NCBI GenBank assembly: GCA_002471665.1 | Contig: DKQK01000073.1 | Span: 1-26,935, forward strand | DNA from: Gammaproteobacteria bacterium UBA7310 | GTDB taxonomy: Bacteria; Pseudomonadota; Gammaproteobacteria; Pseudomonadales; Ketobacteraceae | DNA: 26,935 nt | Reading direction: 5' to 3' | The notes under the pieces: model-generated | Databases searched by the model: none | The model's input: the letters and a program-made list of their open reading frames with translations, nothing else | What the model was told of the DNA's origin: nothing | Part shown: one piece after another, positions 16,531 to 24,558 of the stretch | Layout of the letters: each line of letters opens with the position of its first letter | How positions within the stretch are numbered: the first letter of the stretch is position 1 | Made by a program: the position numbers and the translations under genes

Positions 16531-16584
16531 GTCACAGCAAATCCATAGGTTCTTGGATGCAATTAATTATATAAGAAGTTACCA

Positions 16585-17061
16585 ATGATTGAGGAAGATA
16601 CCTTGGCGGCGGATCGTAATATGACCATCGCCGAAACATTTTTTGGAACATCTCATCCCTTGTTCAATGCGTTTGGTGTACAGGTGGAAGAAATCGGCAA
16701 GGGGCGAGCAGTGATGAGTCTTGCCTGCCGTCCTGTCCTTTGCAATCGAGTTGAGGGTGTTCATCGCGGAGTGGTAGTCACGTTGCTAGACACCAATTGT
16801 GGGCTGGCGATATTTTCGCGACTCGGTGATATGCGTCCGATTGCCACTATTGATCTTCGTGTCGACTTTATCAAGGAAGCGCCTAGCGGGGAGGGTATTT
16901 TCAGTGAGGTGGAGTGTTATGCGGTGCAGGGTGATATAGCTTACGTCCGCGGGCGCGCTTACGCGTGCTCTGATCACTCTTTGTTGGCTTCGGTGTCAGG
17001 CTCCTTTGCTGTTGGTACTCTTGGTCCAGCGTTTGATTCAGCGATGAAAGAAAGGAGCTAG
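16585..17061 (+). CDS. PaaI-type hotdog thioesterase (1)
   Basis: A 158-residue single hotdog domain with the PaaI-like active-site helix HRGVVVTLLDTNCGLA (about 61-76), where Asp is the likely catalytic carboxylate, followed by the DLRVDFIKEAP strand. Such enzymes hydrolyse acyl- or aryl-CoA thioesters and act as dimers or tetramers in the cytoplasm. It is followed three bases later by a second hotdog gene, so the two may work as a hetero-oligomer. Likely role: release of a stalled or end-product acyl-CoA from the pathway encoded downstream. Confidence 0.85.
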   Translation: MIEEDTLAADRNMTIAETFFGTSHPLFNAFGVQVEEIGKGRAVMSLACRPVLCNRVEGVHRGVVVTLLDTNCGLAIFSRLGDMRPIATIDLRVDFIKEAPSGEGIFSEVECYAVQGDIAYVRGRAYACSDHSLLASVSGSFAVGTLGPAFDSAMKERS

Positions 17062-17064
17062 GAA

Positions 17065-17487
17065 ATGAGTGAACCAACTGTGTTTGAAGCTCCACGAATG
17101 AATAAAGTGCAGAAAGAGATGCTTGTGAATACCCCTTTTGTGGAGTTTCTGGGGCTTGAAGCGGTGGATTCGGATAAAGGTATAGCTTATCAATTGTCTT
17201 TCCGTGAGGAGCATATCGGCAATACACTGCTACGCACTTTTCACGGAGGCATTCTCGCTAGTTTTGGCGAAATCACAGCGGCCCTCTATCTGGTGCAATC
17301 GCTTGATCTGGATAAAGAACCTTCGTGTAACAGTATGACCTTTGACTATCTCCGTCCCGCGTTTGCTGGGAGCATTCGTGCCGAGCCTCGCCTTATCCGT
17401 GCTGGCAGACGTTTTATCGTTGTTTCTGTCGATATCTATCTGGAAAAGAAACTCGTCTCAATCGGACGTTTTATCTACACCCGTTAA
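17065..17487 (+). CDS. PaaI-type hotdog thioesterase (2)
   Basis: 140 residues, a second hotdog domain. The active-site region is FHGGILASFGEITAALYL, with Glu where its neighbour has Asp, followed by TFDYLRPAFAG. Glu and Asp are both known catalytic residues in this superfamily. It begins three bases after thioesterase 1, with AAAGGAG in the end of that gene as the ribosome site, so the two are translationally coupled. It is diverged enough from its neighbour to suggest an old duplication or two subunits rather than a recent copy. Confidence 0.85.
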   Translation: MSEPTVFEAPRMNKVQKEMLVNTPFVEFLGLEAVDSDKGIAYQLSFREEHIGNTLLRTFHGGILASFGEITAALYLVQSLDLDKEPSCNSMTFDYLRPAFAGSIRAEPRLIRAGRRFIVVSVDIYLEKKLVSIGRFIYTR

Positions 17488-17502
17488 TATAAGGAGCTTG
17501 TT

Positions 17503-19053
17503 GTGATCATATCACAGACTTTGCGCCGTGCCGTGCAGCAACATCCCAATGGTACTGCGACGATCTATAAAGATAGAAAGCAGTCATGGCGGGAGTTTGA
17601 AGGCCGCGTGGCTAGACTTGCCGCAGGCCTGCTGTCATTGGGGATAGAAAGGGGAAGCCGCATTGCGATCTTGTCTCTCAATAGTGACCGCTATCTCGAA
17701 TATTTCTATGCGGTGCCCTGGGCTGGTGCCGCCCTTAATCCCGTCAATATTCGGCTTGCTCCCCCGGAAATCGCCTTTACTCTTAATGATTCCGGCTCGT
17801 CAATCTTGTTTGTGGATGACACCTTCAGTGCGATGCTACCGAAGTTGCGTCCGCTGCTTGATAGTGTCGAACATGTGGTGTTTATGGGCGACGGGGAGTT
17901 ACCGGAAGGTTGTGTTTGCTACGAGGCGTTGATTGACGCGTCAAAACCTTTACGGGATCTCAGCGAAGGCGGAAAGGAGCTCGCCGGACTTTTCTATACC
18001 GGGGGTACCACCGGCCGGTCCAAAGGCGTGATGCTGAGTCATGACAACCTCGTTTTCAACGCGCTTAATGTGGTGCCGGAAATGAGTTACGGGCCTGACA
18101 CTATTTATATGCATGCGGGTCCGATGTTTCATCTGGCTGATATGGCAAGCACCTTTGCAGTAACCCTGGCCGGTGGAACCCACGGGATTGTGCCACGTTT
18201 CGAAGTCGGCGATGTGCTGGGCTTCATTGAGCGCGAGAAAGTCACACACACGCTACTCGTACCTACAATGATCAACCTTCTCGCGTCGTCCGGAAAAATA
18301 AAGGATTTCGATGTCAGCAGCGTGAAGCGCATGCTGTATGGCGCGTCGCCGATGCCAGAGGCAGTATTGATCAGTGCCATGGAGCAGATGCCGCACGCCT
18401 TGTTTGCCCAGGGTTATGGGCAGACAGAGGCTTCACCCATCATTACCGCGTTGGCCCCGGAGTTCCATTTGCCGGGAGGCGACAAGCTACGAAGTGCGGG
18501 CAGGGCTGCGCTGGGTGTCGAGGTTGCCATTCTTGACAAAAATGATGTTGAGCTACCGCGTGGTGAAGTCGGGGAGATCTGTGCCAGAGGTGGGAACGTT
18601 ATGCTCGGTTACTGGGGAATGGAGCAGGCATCGGCCGAAACTCTGCGCAACGGCTGGTTGCATACCGGTGATCTCGGCTATATGGATGAAGATGGGTTTG
18701 TCTTTATCGTCGATCGTAGCAAGGACATGATCATCAGTGGTGGAGAGAATATCTTCTCTGTCGAAGTGGAAGGCGCCATCTACAGCCATCCTGCTGTGCA
18801 GGAATGTGCGGTAGTAGGGATTCCCCACGACGAATGGGGCGAAACAGTGCATGCCATCGTGGTGCTTTGCGAAGGTCATACTCTTAAGGAAGATGAGCTG
18901 TTGGTCCATTGCCGGGAGCGCATTGCGGGCTACAAGCTCCCTCGAAGCGTCGAGTTTCGAAGCGAGCCATTGCCCATAAGTGGTGCCGGTAAGATTCTCA
19001 AAAACGAACTTCGAGCTCATTACTGGCGGCAGAAGGAGCGGGGGGTCAACTGA
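17503..19053 (+). CDS. Acyl-CoA ligase (fatty-acid--CoA synthetase)
   Basis: A 516-residue ANL-superfamily enzyme with the ATP-binding loop YTGGTTGRSKG (165-175), GYGQTEASP (about 306-314), the hinge segment DRSKDMIISGGENIFSVEVE (about 405-424) and the C-terminal catalytic Lys497 in SGAGKILKNELR. It activates a carboxylic acid to the acyl-AMP and then acyl-CoA, feeding the acyl-CoA dehydrogenases encoded next. The length and lack of a long N-terminal extension resemble short FadD types such as FadD13, itself part of the mymA gene region. GTG 17503 has AAGGAG eight bases upstream. Confidence 0.92.
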   Translation: MIISQTLRRAVQQHPNGTATIYKDRKQSWREFEGRVARLAAGLLSLGIERGSRIAILSLNSDRYLEYFYAVPWAGAALNPVNIRLAPPEIAFTLNDSGSSILFVDDTFSAMLPKLRPLLDSVEHVVFMGDGELPEGCVCYEALIDASKPLRDLSEGGKELAGLFYTGGTTGRSKGVMLSHDNLVFNALNVVPEMSYGPDTIYMHAGPMFHLADMASTFAVTLAGGTHGIVPRFEVGDVLGFIEREKVTHTLLVPTMINLLASSGKIKDFDVSSVKRMLYGASPMPEAVLISAMEQMPHALFAQGYGQTEASPIITALAPEFHLPGGDKLRSAGRAALGVEVAILDKNDVELPRGEVGEICARGGNVMLGYWGMEQASAETLRNGWLHTGDLGYMDEDGFVFIVDRSKDMIISGGENIFSVEVEGAIYSHPAVQECAVVGIPHDEWGETVHAIVVLCEGHTLKEDELLVHCRERIAGYKLPRSVEFRSEPLPISGAGKILKNELRAHYWRQKERGVN

Positions 19054-19096
19054 ACCACTGTTTTCGCTAAGATCAATTACTAGCACGGAATAAACC

Positions 19097-20257
19097 ATGA
19101 ATCTTGAATTTACACAGGAAGAGTTGGATTTTCAAAAGTCCATACGCGCATGGATGCGGGAAAACGTACCTGAAGAGCTTGAGCGCGTGTCAGCACTTGG
19201 CAATATGCCAACCAAGTCGCAGCAGCAACAGTGGGAGAGGAGTTTGGGTAAACAGGGCTGGCTGGCGCTAACTTGGCCAGAACAGTACGGTGGGCCAGGC
19301 TGGACGGCGACGCAGCGCTATATCTTCGATATTGAAAGGGCGATGGCCGGAGCGCCGCCAACCAGCCCCTTCGGTGTCGCCATGGTAGGCCCAGTTATTT
19401 ATACATTCGGCTCGCCGGAACAGAAGGAGAGATGGCTGCCTGGGATTACCAGCGGCGAGACTCTCTGGTGTCAGGGATATTCTGAGCCCAATGCCGGGTC
19501 GGATCTCGCGTCGCTTAAAACCCGCGCTGAACGCAAACAGGATCACTATCTGGTCAATGGACAGAAGATCTGGACCACGCAAGCGCATTGGGCAGACATG
19601 ATGTTCTGTCTCGTCAGAACCGACCCCGAGGCAAAGAAGCAACAGGGCATCTCTTTTCTGCTTATTGACATGAAGACACCGGGCATCGAAATTCGCCCCA
19701 TTTATTCTATTGATGGGCACCATCATCTCAACGAAGTATATTTCACCGATGTCGAGGTACCTCTGGAAAACCTGGTTGGCCAGGAGGGTATGGGCTGGAC
19801 CATAGCCAAGTTTCTACTGACACATGAGCGTACCACGATAGCTGGCGTGGCCGACAGCTATTATGCGCTGGCACGGATGAAGCAGGCGATTGAAGATGTA
19901 CCCTATTATACCGACAAGCCATCGGCAAGGCGGCGTATGGCCGAACTCGAAGTCGAATTGATGGCGCTGGAGTATACCAACTTTAGAACCGTTGCAGCCA
20001 CAGACGAGGGTAAACCCTTCGGACCGGAGTCCTCCGGGTTGAAAATCAAGGGTACGGAACTGCAGCAAAAGATGTCTCAAGCCATGGTTGAGATGGGGGG
20101 GTTGATGTCGCTTGCCTGGGATAGCCCTTCGGTAGTGGGTAACGAAAGCTTCAATAATGCTCCCCGGCGTTACAATTTTTTACGTGCTTGTACGATTTAT
20201 GGCGGCTCAAATGAGATTCAAAAGAATGTGCTTGCCAAAATGCTATTGGGATTATAG
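19097..20257 (+). CDS. Acyl-CoA dehydrogenase, probable catalytic subunit
   Basis: A 386-residue FAD-dependent acyl-CoA dehydrogenase. It has YSEPNAGSDLASL (about 128-140) contacting flavin and substrate, Glu244 in THERTTIAG at the isovaleryl-CoA-dehydrogenase-type catalytic-base position, and the C-terminal FAD-binding IYGGSNEIQKN. It introduces an alpha,beta double bond in the acyl-CoA made by the upstream ligase. The next gene, nine bases away, is a second family member lacking an obvious catalytic Glu, so the pair may form an alpha2-beta2 enzyme like those of mycobacterial steroid side-chain degradation. Confidence 0.92.
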   Translation: MNLEFTQEELDFQKSIRAWMRENVPEELERVSALGNMPTKSQQQQWERSLGKQGWLALTWPEQYGGPGWTATQRYIFDIERAMAGAPPTSPFGVAMVGPVIYTFGSPEQKERWLPGITSGETLWCQGYSEPNAGSDLASLKTRAERKQDHYLVNGQKIWTTQAHWADMMFCLVRTDPEAKKQQGISFLLIDMKTPGIEIRPIYSIDGHHHLNEVYFTDVEVPLENLVGQEGMGWTIAKFLLTHERTTIAGVADSYYALARMKQAIEDVPYYTDKPSARRRMAELEVELMALEYTNFRTVAATDEGKPFGPESSGLKIKGTELQQKMSQAMVEMGGLMSLAWDSPSVVGNESFNNAPRRYNFLRACTIYGGSNEIQKNVLAKMLLGL

Positions 20258-20266
20258 GGGGCGATA

Positions 20267-21379
20267 GTGGAATTCAATCTTTCTGAAAACACGACAATGG
20301 TTGCGGATACAGCGAGGCGCTATCTCAAGGATCACTATGGTTTTGTTACCTATAATGAACAGTTAAACCAGGCCAGTCATTGTGATCCGGCACGATGGCA
20401 GCTAATGATGGAGCTTGGGTGGTTGGGTCTCCCGTTTCCCGAGTCCATCGGAGGTTACGGTGGCGAGTTGATTGATGTAGCGATGATCGTCCGGGAACTT
20501 GGAGCGGCCTTGTGTCTGGATCCTTATGTGGATTTGGTAGTCGCTCCCGGAAAAATGCTCGAATATATTGGAACCGAGCGCGCTATCGTGGTTTTACAAT
20601 CCATAGTTGAAAACGATGAAAAGGTGGCGTGCGCGCTCTATGATTGCCATGCCGGTTACAGCGTTCATAAACCGACTGCATCCATCAGAGATGGAAAATT
20701 GTCAGGCCAGAAGAGTTTTGTTCCTGATGGTGGCTGCGCGAACAGAGTCATAGCGACAGCAAGAATCGGGGATGAGCTAGCATTGCTCCTCGTGCCACTT
20801 GAAAGCTGCGAGATCACGCGTTATCGGGCTCTGGACGGTAGTCGATACGCAGATCTGGTGTTTCATGACATTGAAATTGATGACGGAATGATTCTCTCGC
20901 GTGGCGCGGAGACTAGCCGTGTTATCAGCCAGGTTATTGCCTGGCTTCAGGCCCTTGATTGTGCGCGGATGTATGGCGCTGCCAATGCGCTTTATCAGCG
21001 TACCCTTGAATATGCAAAGACGCGTAAACAATTCGGCGCAGCCATAGGTAGTTTTCAAGTTATTCAACACTATCTTGTGGACATGTTTACTGATCTCCAG
21101 CAATTGGAGTCAATGTTATTCATGGTCGCAGTGAAAGCAGAGCTAGGAAATGCGCAAGAACGAGATCGCGCGTGCTCGGCTGCGAAGGCCTACTATGCCG
21201 AAAAGGCGGTAAAGATCGCTCAGCAAGCCATCCAGATTCACGGTGGTATTGGGGTCACTGAAGAGCTGGACATAGGCCACTACTTTCGTCTTATGACCCA
21301 CTGTTCATTGACTCATGGACATCGCGACTTTCACATTGATCGTTTGGCCTCACTACGCGAGGTAAATGGTTGTGCATGA
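20267..21379 (+). CDS. Acyl-CoA dehydrogenase-like protein, probable partner subunit
   Basis: 370 residues with the acyl-CoA dehydrogenase fold: YAKTRKQFGAAIGSFQVIQH (about 250-269) and a C-terminal IHGGIGVTEELDIGHYFR. At the catalytic-base position of its neighbour it has the segment QALDCARMYG (no Glu), and the C-terminal alternative Glu position is also not evident (THGHRDFHIDR). This is what a structural or partner subunit in a heteromeric dehydrogenase would show. The start is GTG 20267 behind GGGGG, and its stop overlaps the GMC gene start by 14 bases. An independent active enzyme with an unusual base cannot be excluded. Confidence 0.88.
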   Translation: MEFNLSENTTMVADTARRYLKDHYGFVTYNEQLNQASHCDPARWQLMMELGWLGLPFPESIGGYGGELIDVAMIVRELGAALCLDPYVDLVVAPGKMLEYIGTERAIVVLQSIVENDEKVACALYDCHAGYSVHKPTASIRDGKLSGQKSFVPDGGCANRVIATARIGDELALLLVPLESCEITRYRALDGSRYADLVFHDIEIDDGMILSRGAETSRVISQVIAWLQALDCARMYGAANALYQRTLEYAKTRKQFGAAIGSFQVIQHYLVDMFTDLQQLESMLFMVAVKAELGNAQERDRACSAAKAYYAEKAVKIAQQAIQIHGGIGVTEELDIGHYFRLMTHCSLTHGHRDFHIDRLASLREVNGCA

Positions 21380-22970
21380 ATTTGATTTCATCGTTGTGGG
21401 GGCGGGGTCCGCTGGCTGTGTCCTAGCCAATCGATTGAGTGAGTCAGGGAAGTTCTCGGTTTGCGTGCTGGAAGCAGGTCCACACGACAATAGCGGGTTC
21501 GTGAACGTGCCATTCGGAGTCATCGGACTGATCAAGGAGGGAAAGCGCAACTGGGGTTATGATACCGTAGCGCAGAAATCGCTTGACAATAGGCAACTTT
21601 ATTGGCCACGTGGAAAAACCCTCGGTGGGAGTAGTTCGATCAATGCGATGGTTTACATTCGAGGGCAACCTCAGGACTATGATGCATGGCGCGAGTTAGG
21701 CTTGGATGGTTGGGGTTGGGAGGATGTGCGACCGCTCTTCAACGCTCACGAGAATAATGAGGAGTACCTGCCTGATTCATGGCACGGTAAAGGAGGACCG
21801 TTGAATGTCACCCGCGTCAGGGATCCGAACCCGCTGACTGAGCTGTTTATTCGTGCCGGCCAGGAGCTGGGCGAAAAACGTAACGATGATTTCAACGGCG
21901 AAACCCAGCGCGGTTTTGGTCGGTTCCAAGTGACGCAAAAAAACGGGCGACGCTGGAGCGCGGCACGGGCGTTTCTTGATCCGGCGAAGGAACGAAAGAA
22001 TCTGAATATTCTGACCGATGTAATGGTCTCCCGAGTTCTGATCGAGAATGAGCGTGCGACGGGGGTAGAATATATTGATGCGGCGGGTACTTCACACGTG
22101 CTTCGGGCAAAACGTGAGGTTGTTCTTGCAGGAGGAGCTATCAACTCCCCTCAGTTGCTAATGCTTTCTGGCATTGGTGATCGTGACCATCTACAAAGTG
22201 TTGGCATTGATTGTCTAGTTCATTCTCCTGAAGTGGGTCGCAATCTTCAGGATCATCTCGACATGACTATATCGATTCATGATCGCAGCCGGCAGTCGAT
22301 TGGCTTTTCCCCTTACTTCGTACCGCGTTTGCTGCGAGCGTTCTACGATTACTTCCGCTATCGGCGCGGGTTTCTTGCCAGCAATGCAGCGGAAGCGGGG
22401 GCGTTTGTCAATGTGGGTGGCGGCTCTCGTCCGGATGTCCAGTTGCATTTTCTGCCGACATTTTTACGTGATCATGGCAGACAGCTGACGCCAGGCTTCG
22501 GTTGCACGATCCACGTTTGCCAGTTGCGACCCAAAAGCCGGGGATGGATTCGTCTGGCCGATAACAATCCTGGTAGCGCACCACTAATCAATCCTTGTTA
22601 TCTGTCCGACGATGATGATCTCCGAATTCTGCGTGAGGGTGTCAAGTTGGCTCGCCGGGTATTCCACACCAAAGCTTTCGCTAGAGCTTATGGAGGCGAT
22701 GATCTGCCGGCTAGCAATGTCGTTACTGATGCCCAGATAGACGCTGATATACGTCAGCGTGCTGAATCCATCTATCATCCGGTGGGCACCTGTCGTATGG
22801 GAGAGGATAACCTGTCAGTAGTGGATAGCCGATTAAGAGTCAGAGGTGTGTCGGGATTGCGCGTTGCTGATGCGTCTGTAATGCCGATACTAATCAGTGG
22901 CAACACAAACGCGCCTAGTATGATGATTGGCGAAAAAGCAGCAGGTTGTATTATTCAGGACAGTGCGTGA
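21366..22970 (+). CDS. GMC-family oxidoreductase (alcohol/choline dehydrogenase-like)
   Basis: A 534-residue FAD-dependent glucose-methanol-choline oxidoreductase. It has the N-terminal dinucleotide fold GAGSAG (12-17) with LEAGP, the signature GGSSSINAMVYIRG (about 88-101), and the C-terminal catalytic pair His471 (IYHPVGTCRMG) and Asn515 (GNTNAPSMM). There is no signal peptide. These enzymes oxidise alcohols to aldehydes or ketones, including long-chain and polyethoxylated alcohols. As the last gene of the operon, translationally overlapping the dehydrogenase-like gene, it may generate the aldehyde or ketone entering the pathway. Confidence 0.92.
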   Translation: MVVHEFDFIVVGAGSAGCVLANRLSESGKFSVCVLEAGPHDNSGFVNVPFGVIGLIKEGKRNWGYDTVAQKSLDNRQLYWPRGKTLGGSSSINAMVYIRGQPQDYDAWRELGLDGWGWEDVRPLFNAHENNEEYLPDSWHGKGGPLNVTRVRDPNPLTELFIRAGQELGEKRNDDFNGETQRGFGRFQVTQKNGRRWSAARAFLDPAKERKNLNILTDVMVSRVLIENERATGVEYIDAAGTSHVLRAKREVVLAGGAINSPQLLMLSGIGDRDHLQSVGIDCLVHSPEVGRNLQDHLDMTISIHDRSRQSIGFSPYFVPRLLRAFYDYFRYRRGFLASNAAEAGAFVNVGGGSRPDVQLHFLPTFLRDHGRQLTPGFGCTIHVCQLRPKSRGWIRLADNNPGSAPLINPCYLSDDDDLRILREGVKLARRVFHTKAFARAYGGDDLPASNVVTDAQIDADIRQRAESIYHPVGTCRMGEDNLSVVDSRLRVRGVSGLRVADASVMPILISGNTNAPSMMIGEKAAGCIIQDSA

Positions 22971-23026
22971 TGACATAATTGAATAACAGTGACTTGTTTA
23001 ACTGCAACTCAAATAAAAAGGATATT

Positions 23027-23188
23027 ATGAAATTAAACCGTAAGCTAGTGGCAATTACAGGTGGTAGTCGCGACATTGGTGTGGCATTAGCAATAGCGCA
23101 GGGAATTATTGAAACTGAATTCTTGAGATGAATGCCTGCAGAAATTCTGGAAGGCATTGCGAAGATGGTTCCACTGGTGGAAATATAA
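23027..23188 (+). pseudogene. Collapsed short-chain dehydrogenase remnant
   Basis: The ATG at 23027, with AAGGA upstream, opens a frame encoding the first strand and nucleotide loop of an SDR (LVAITGGSRDIGVALAIAQ). It then passes directly into a typical SDR C-terminal segment (GIIETEFLR), a stop codon at 23129-23131, and in-frame continuation MPAEILEGIAKMVPLVEI to a stop at 23186-23188. About two thirds of the gene, including the NNAG and YxxxK regions, is missing. This is best explained by an internal deletion plus a nonsense mutation. It lies just before the acyl-CoA dehydrogenase at 23203. Confidence 0.7.
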
Positions 23189-23202
23189 CAAACGAGGTCA
23201 GT

Positions 23203-24375
23203 ATGTCCCTGGATTTCGATGGAGCACGTTTACCCAACCCCTATTTGACCGAAGATCACGAGGCCTGGCGCGATCAGCTGCGTAAGTTTATTGATTCCGA
23301 GCTGATGCCCTATGCCAATCAATGGGAGGAGGATCATAAGGTTCCCGATGAGATCTTCCCCAAGGCTGCTGAAGTGGGCATGTTTGCCGTGGGTTATCCC
23401 GAGGCCTACGGCGGCCTGACTGAAGGGTTGGATGTATGGCACGGCAATATCATCTATGAAGAGTTGGCGCGTCTTGGTGCCGGTGGTGTCGGTGCAGCTC
23501 TCACCGTGCATGGTATTTCACTGCCTACCATTTTGAAACTGGCCTCCGAGGAAGTTAAGCAAGAGGTTGGCCCCGCTGTAATCAGTGGTGAAAAGCGTAT
23601 TTCTTTGGCGGTGACCGAGCCCGGTGCAGGTTCTGATGTGGCGCAATTAATCACCACTGCTGTGCGCGATGGCGATTTCTATATTGTTAACGGCTCCAAA
23701 ACCTTTATCACTGGCGGCATGTACTCCAGTTGGGCCTCCACCGCCGTCCGTACCGGTGGAGCAGGGTTGGGCGGTATCTCTCTGTTGTTGATTCCTCTCG
23801 ATGCCGAGGGCGTTAGCCGCACGCAGCTGGATAAAAAACAGGGCTGGTGGGCATCCGATACCGCGACCTTATACTTCGACAATGTGCGAGTGCCTGTAGG
23901 CAACTTGGTGGGCAAGGAAAACGAAGGTTTTAAAGCCATTATGGGCAACTTCAATCTGGAGCGTATGCAGTTGATTGTGTCCATGGAAGCCTTCGCCCGC
24001 GTCTGTCTCGAAGATGCAGTAAAGTGGGCCCAGGAGCGTAAGACCTTTGGCAAGACCTTGTCCCAGCATCAGGTGATCCGTCACAAAATTGCTGATATGA
24101 AACAACGCATAAACGCCACTCAAGCCTATATCCAAGTATGCTCCAAACAGTTGATGGATGGTAAGCCCAATGCTGGCGATATCGCAATGTGTAAGGTGCA
24201 GGCCAGTCAGACCATGGAATTTTGTGCTCGTGAGGCCATGCAGATTATGGGGGGTATTTCCTATATCCGTGGCAATCGCGTGGAGCGTATTTACCGTGAA
24301 GTGCGCGTCAATGCCATTGGCGGGGGATCGGAAGAAATTATGCGTGATCTAGCGTCACGTCAGTATGGGTTTTAA
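23203..24375 (+). CDS. Acyl-CoA dehydrogenase
   Basis: 390 residues counted from ATG 23203, chosen because GAGGT precedes it and similarity starts there; a longer frame from 23128 reads through the SDR remnant out of its frame. It shows the TEPGAGSDVAQL flavin/substrate motif (about 138-149), Glu253 in NLERMQ at the isovaleryl-type catalytic position, WAQERKTFGKTL, and C-terminal IGGGSEEIMRD. It is separated from the GMC operon by the SDR remnant and is probably expressed independently. Substrate chain type is not readable from sequence. Confidence 0.9.
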   Translation: MSLDFDGARLPNPYLTEDHEAWRDQLRKFIDSELMPYANQWEEDHKVPDEIFPKAAEVGMFAVGYPEAYGGLTEGLDVWHGNIIYEELARLGAGGVGAALTVHGISLPTILKLASEEVKQEVGPAVISGEKRISLAVTEPGAGSDVAQLITTAVRDGDFYIVNGSKTFITGGMYSSWASTAVRTGGAGLGGISLLLIPLDAEGVSRTQLDKKQGWWASDTATLYFDNVRVPVGNLVGKENEGFKAIMGNFNLERMQLIVSMEAFARVCLEDAVKWAQERKTFGKTLSQHQVIRHKIADMKQRINATQAYIQVCSKQLMDGKPNAGDIAMCKVQASQTMEFCAREAMQIMGGISYIRGNRVERIYREVRVNAIGGGSEEIMRDLASRQYGF

Positions 24376-24558
24376 TCACGAAAAGCCTTATAAATGGCCC
24401 CTCATTCCCGCGAACACCGGAATAACGCAGATAACTAAAGCGCACACAAAAATATAAAGGATAACAACAATGACAATGAAACTGCCTACATTTAAGTAAT
24501 TGTTTTTTCCCGTAAGCAGAGCAGGTAGCCACAGACAATTAAGCGAGAGAGAATAATT

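Noticed and set aside
23128..23202. Upstream extension of the acyl-CoA dehydrogenase from ATG 23128
   Set aside because: The extra 25 codons read the SDR remnant in another frame; ATG 23203 has a proper ribosome site and begins the family similarity.
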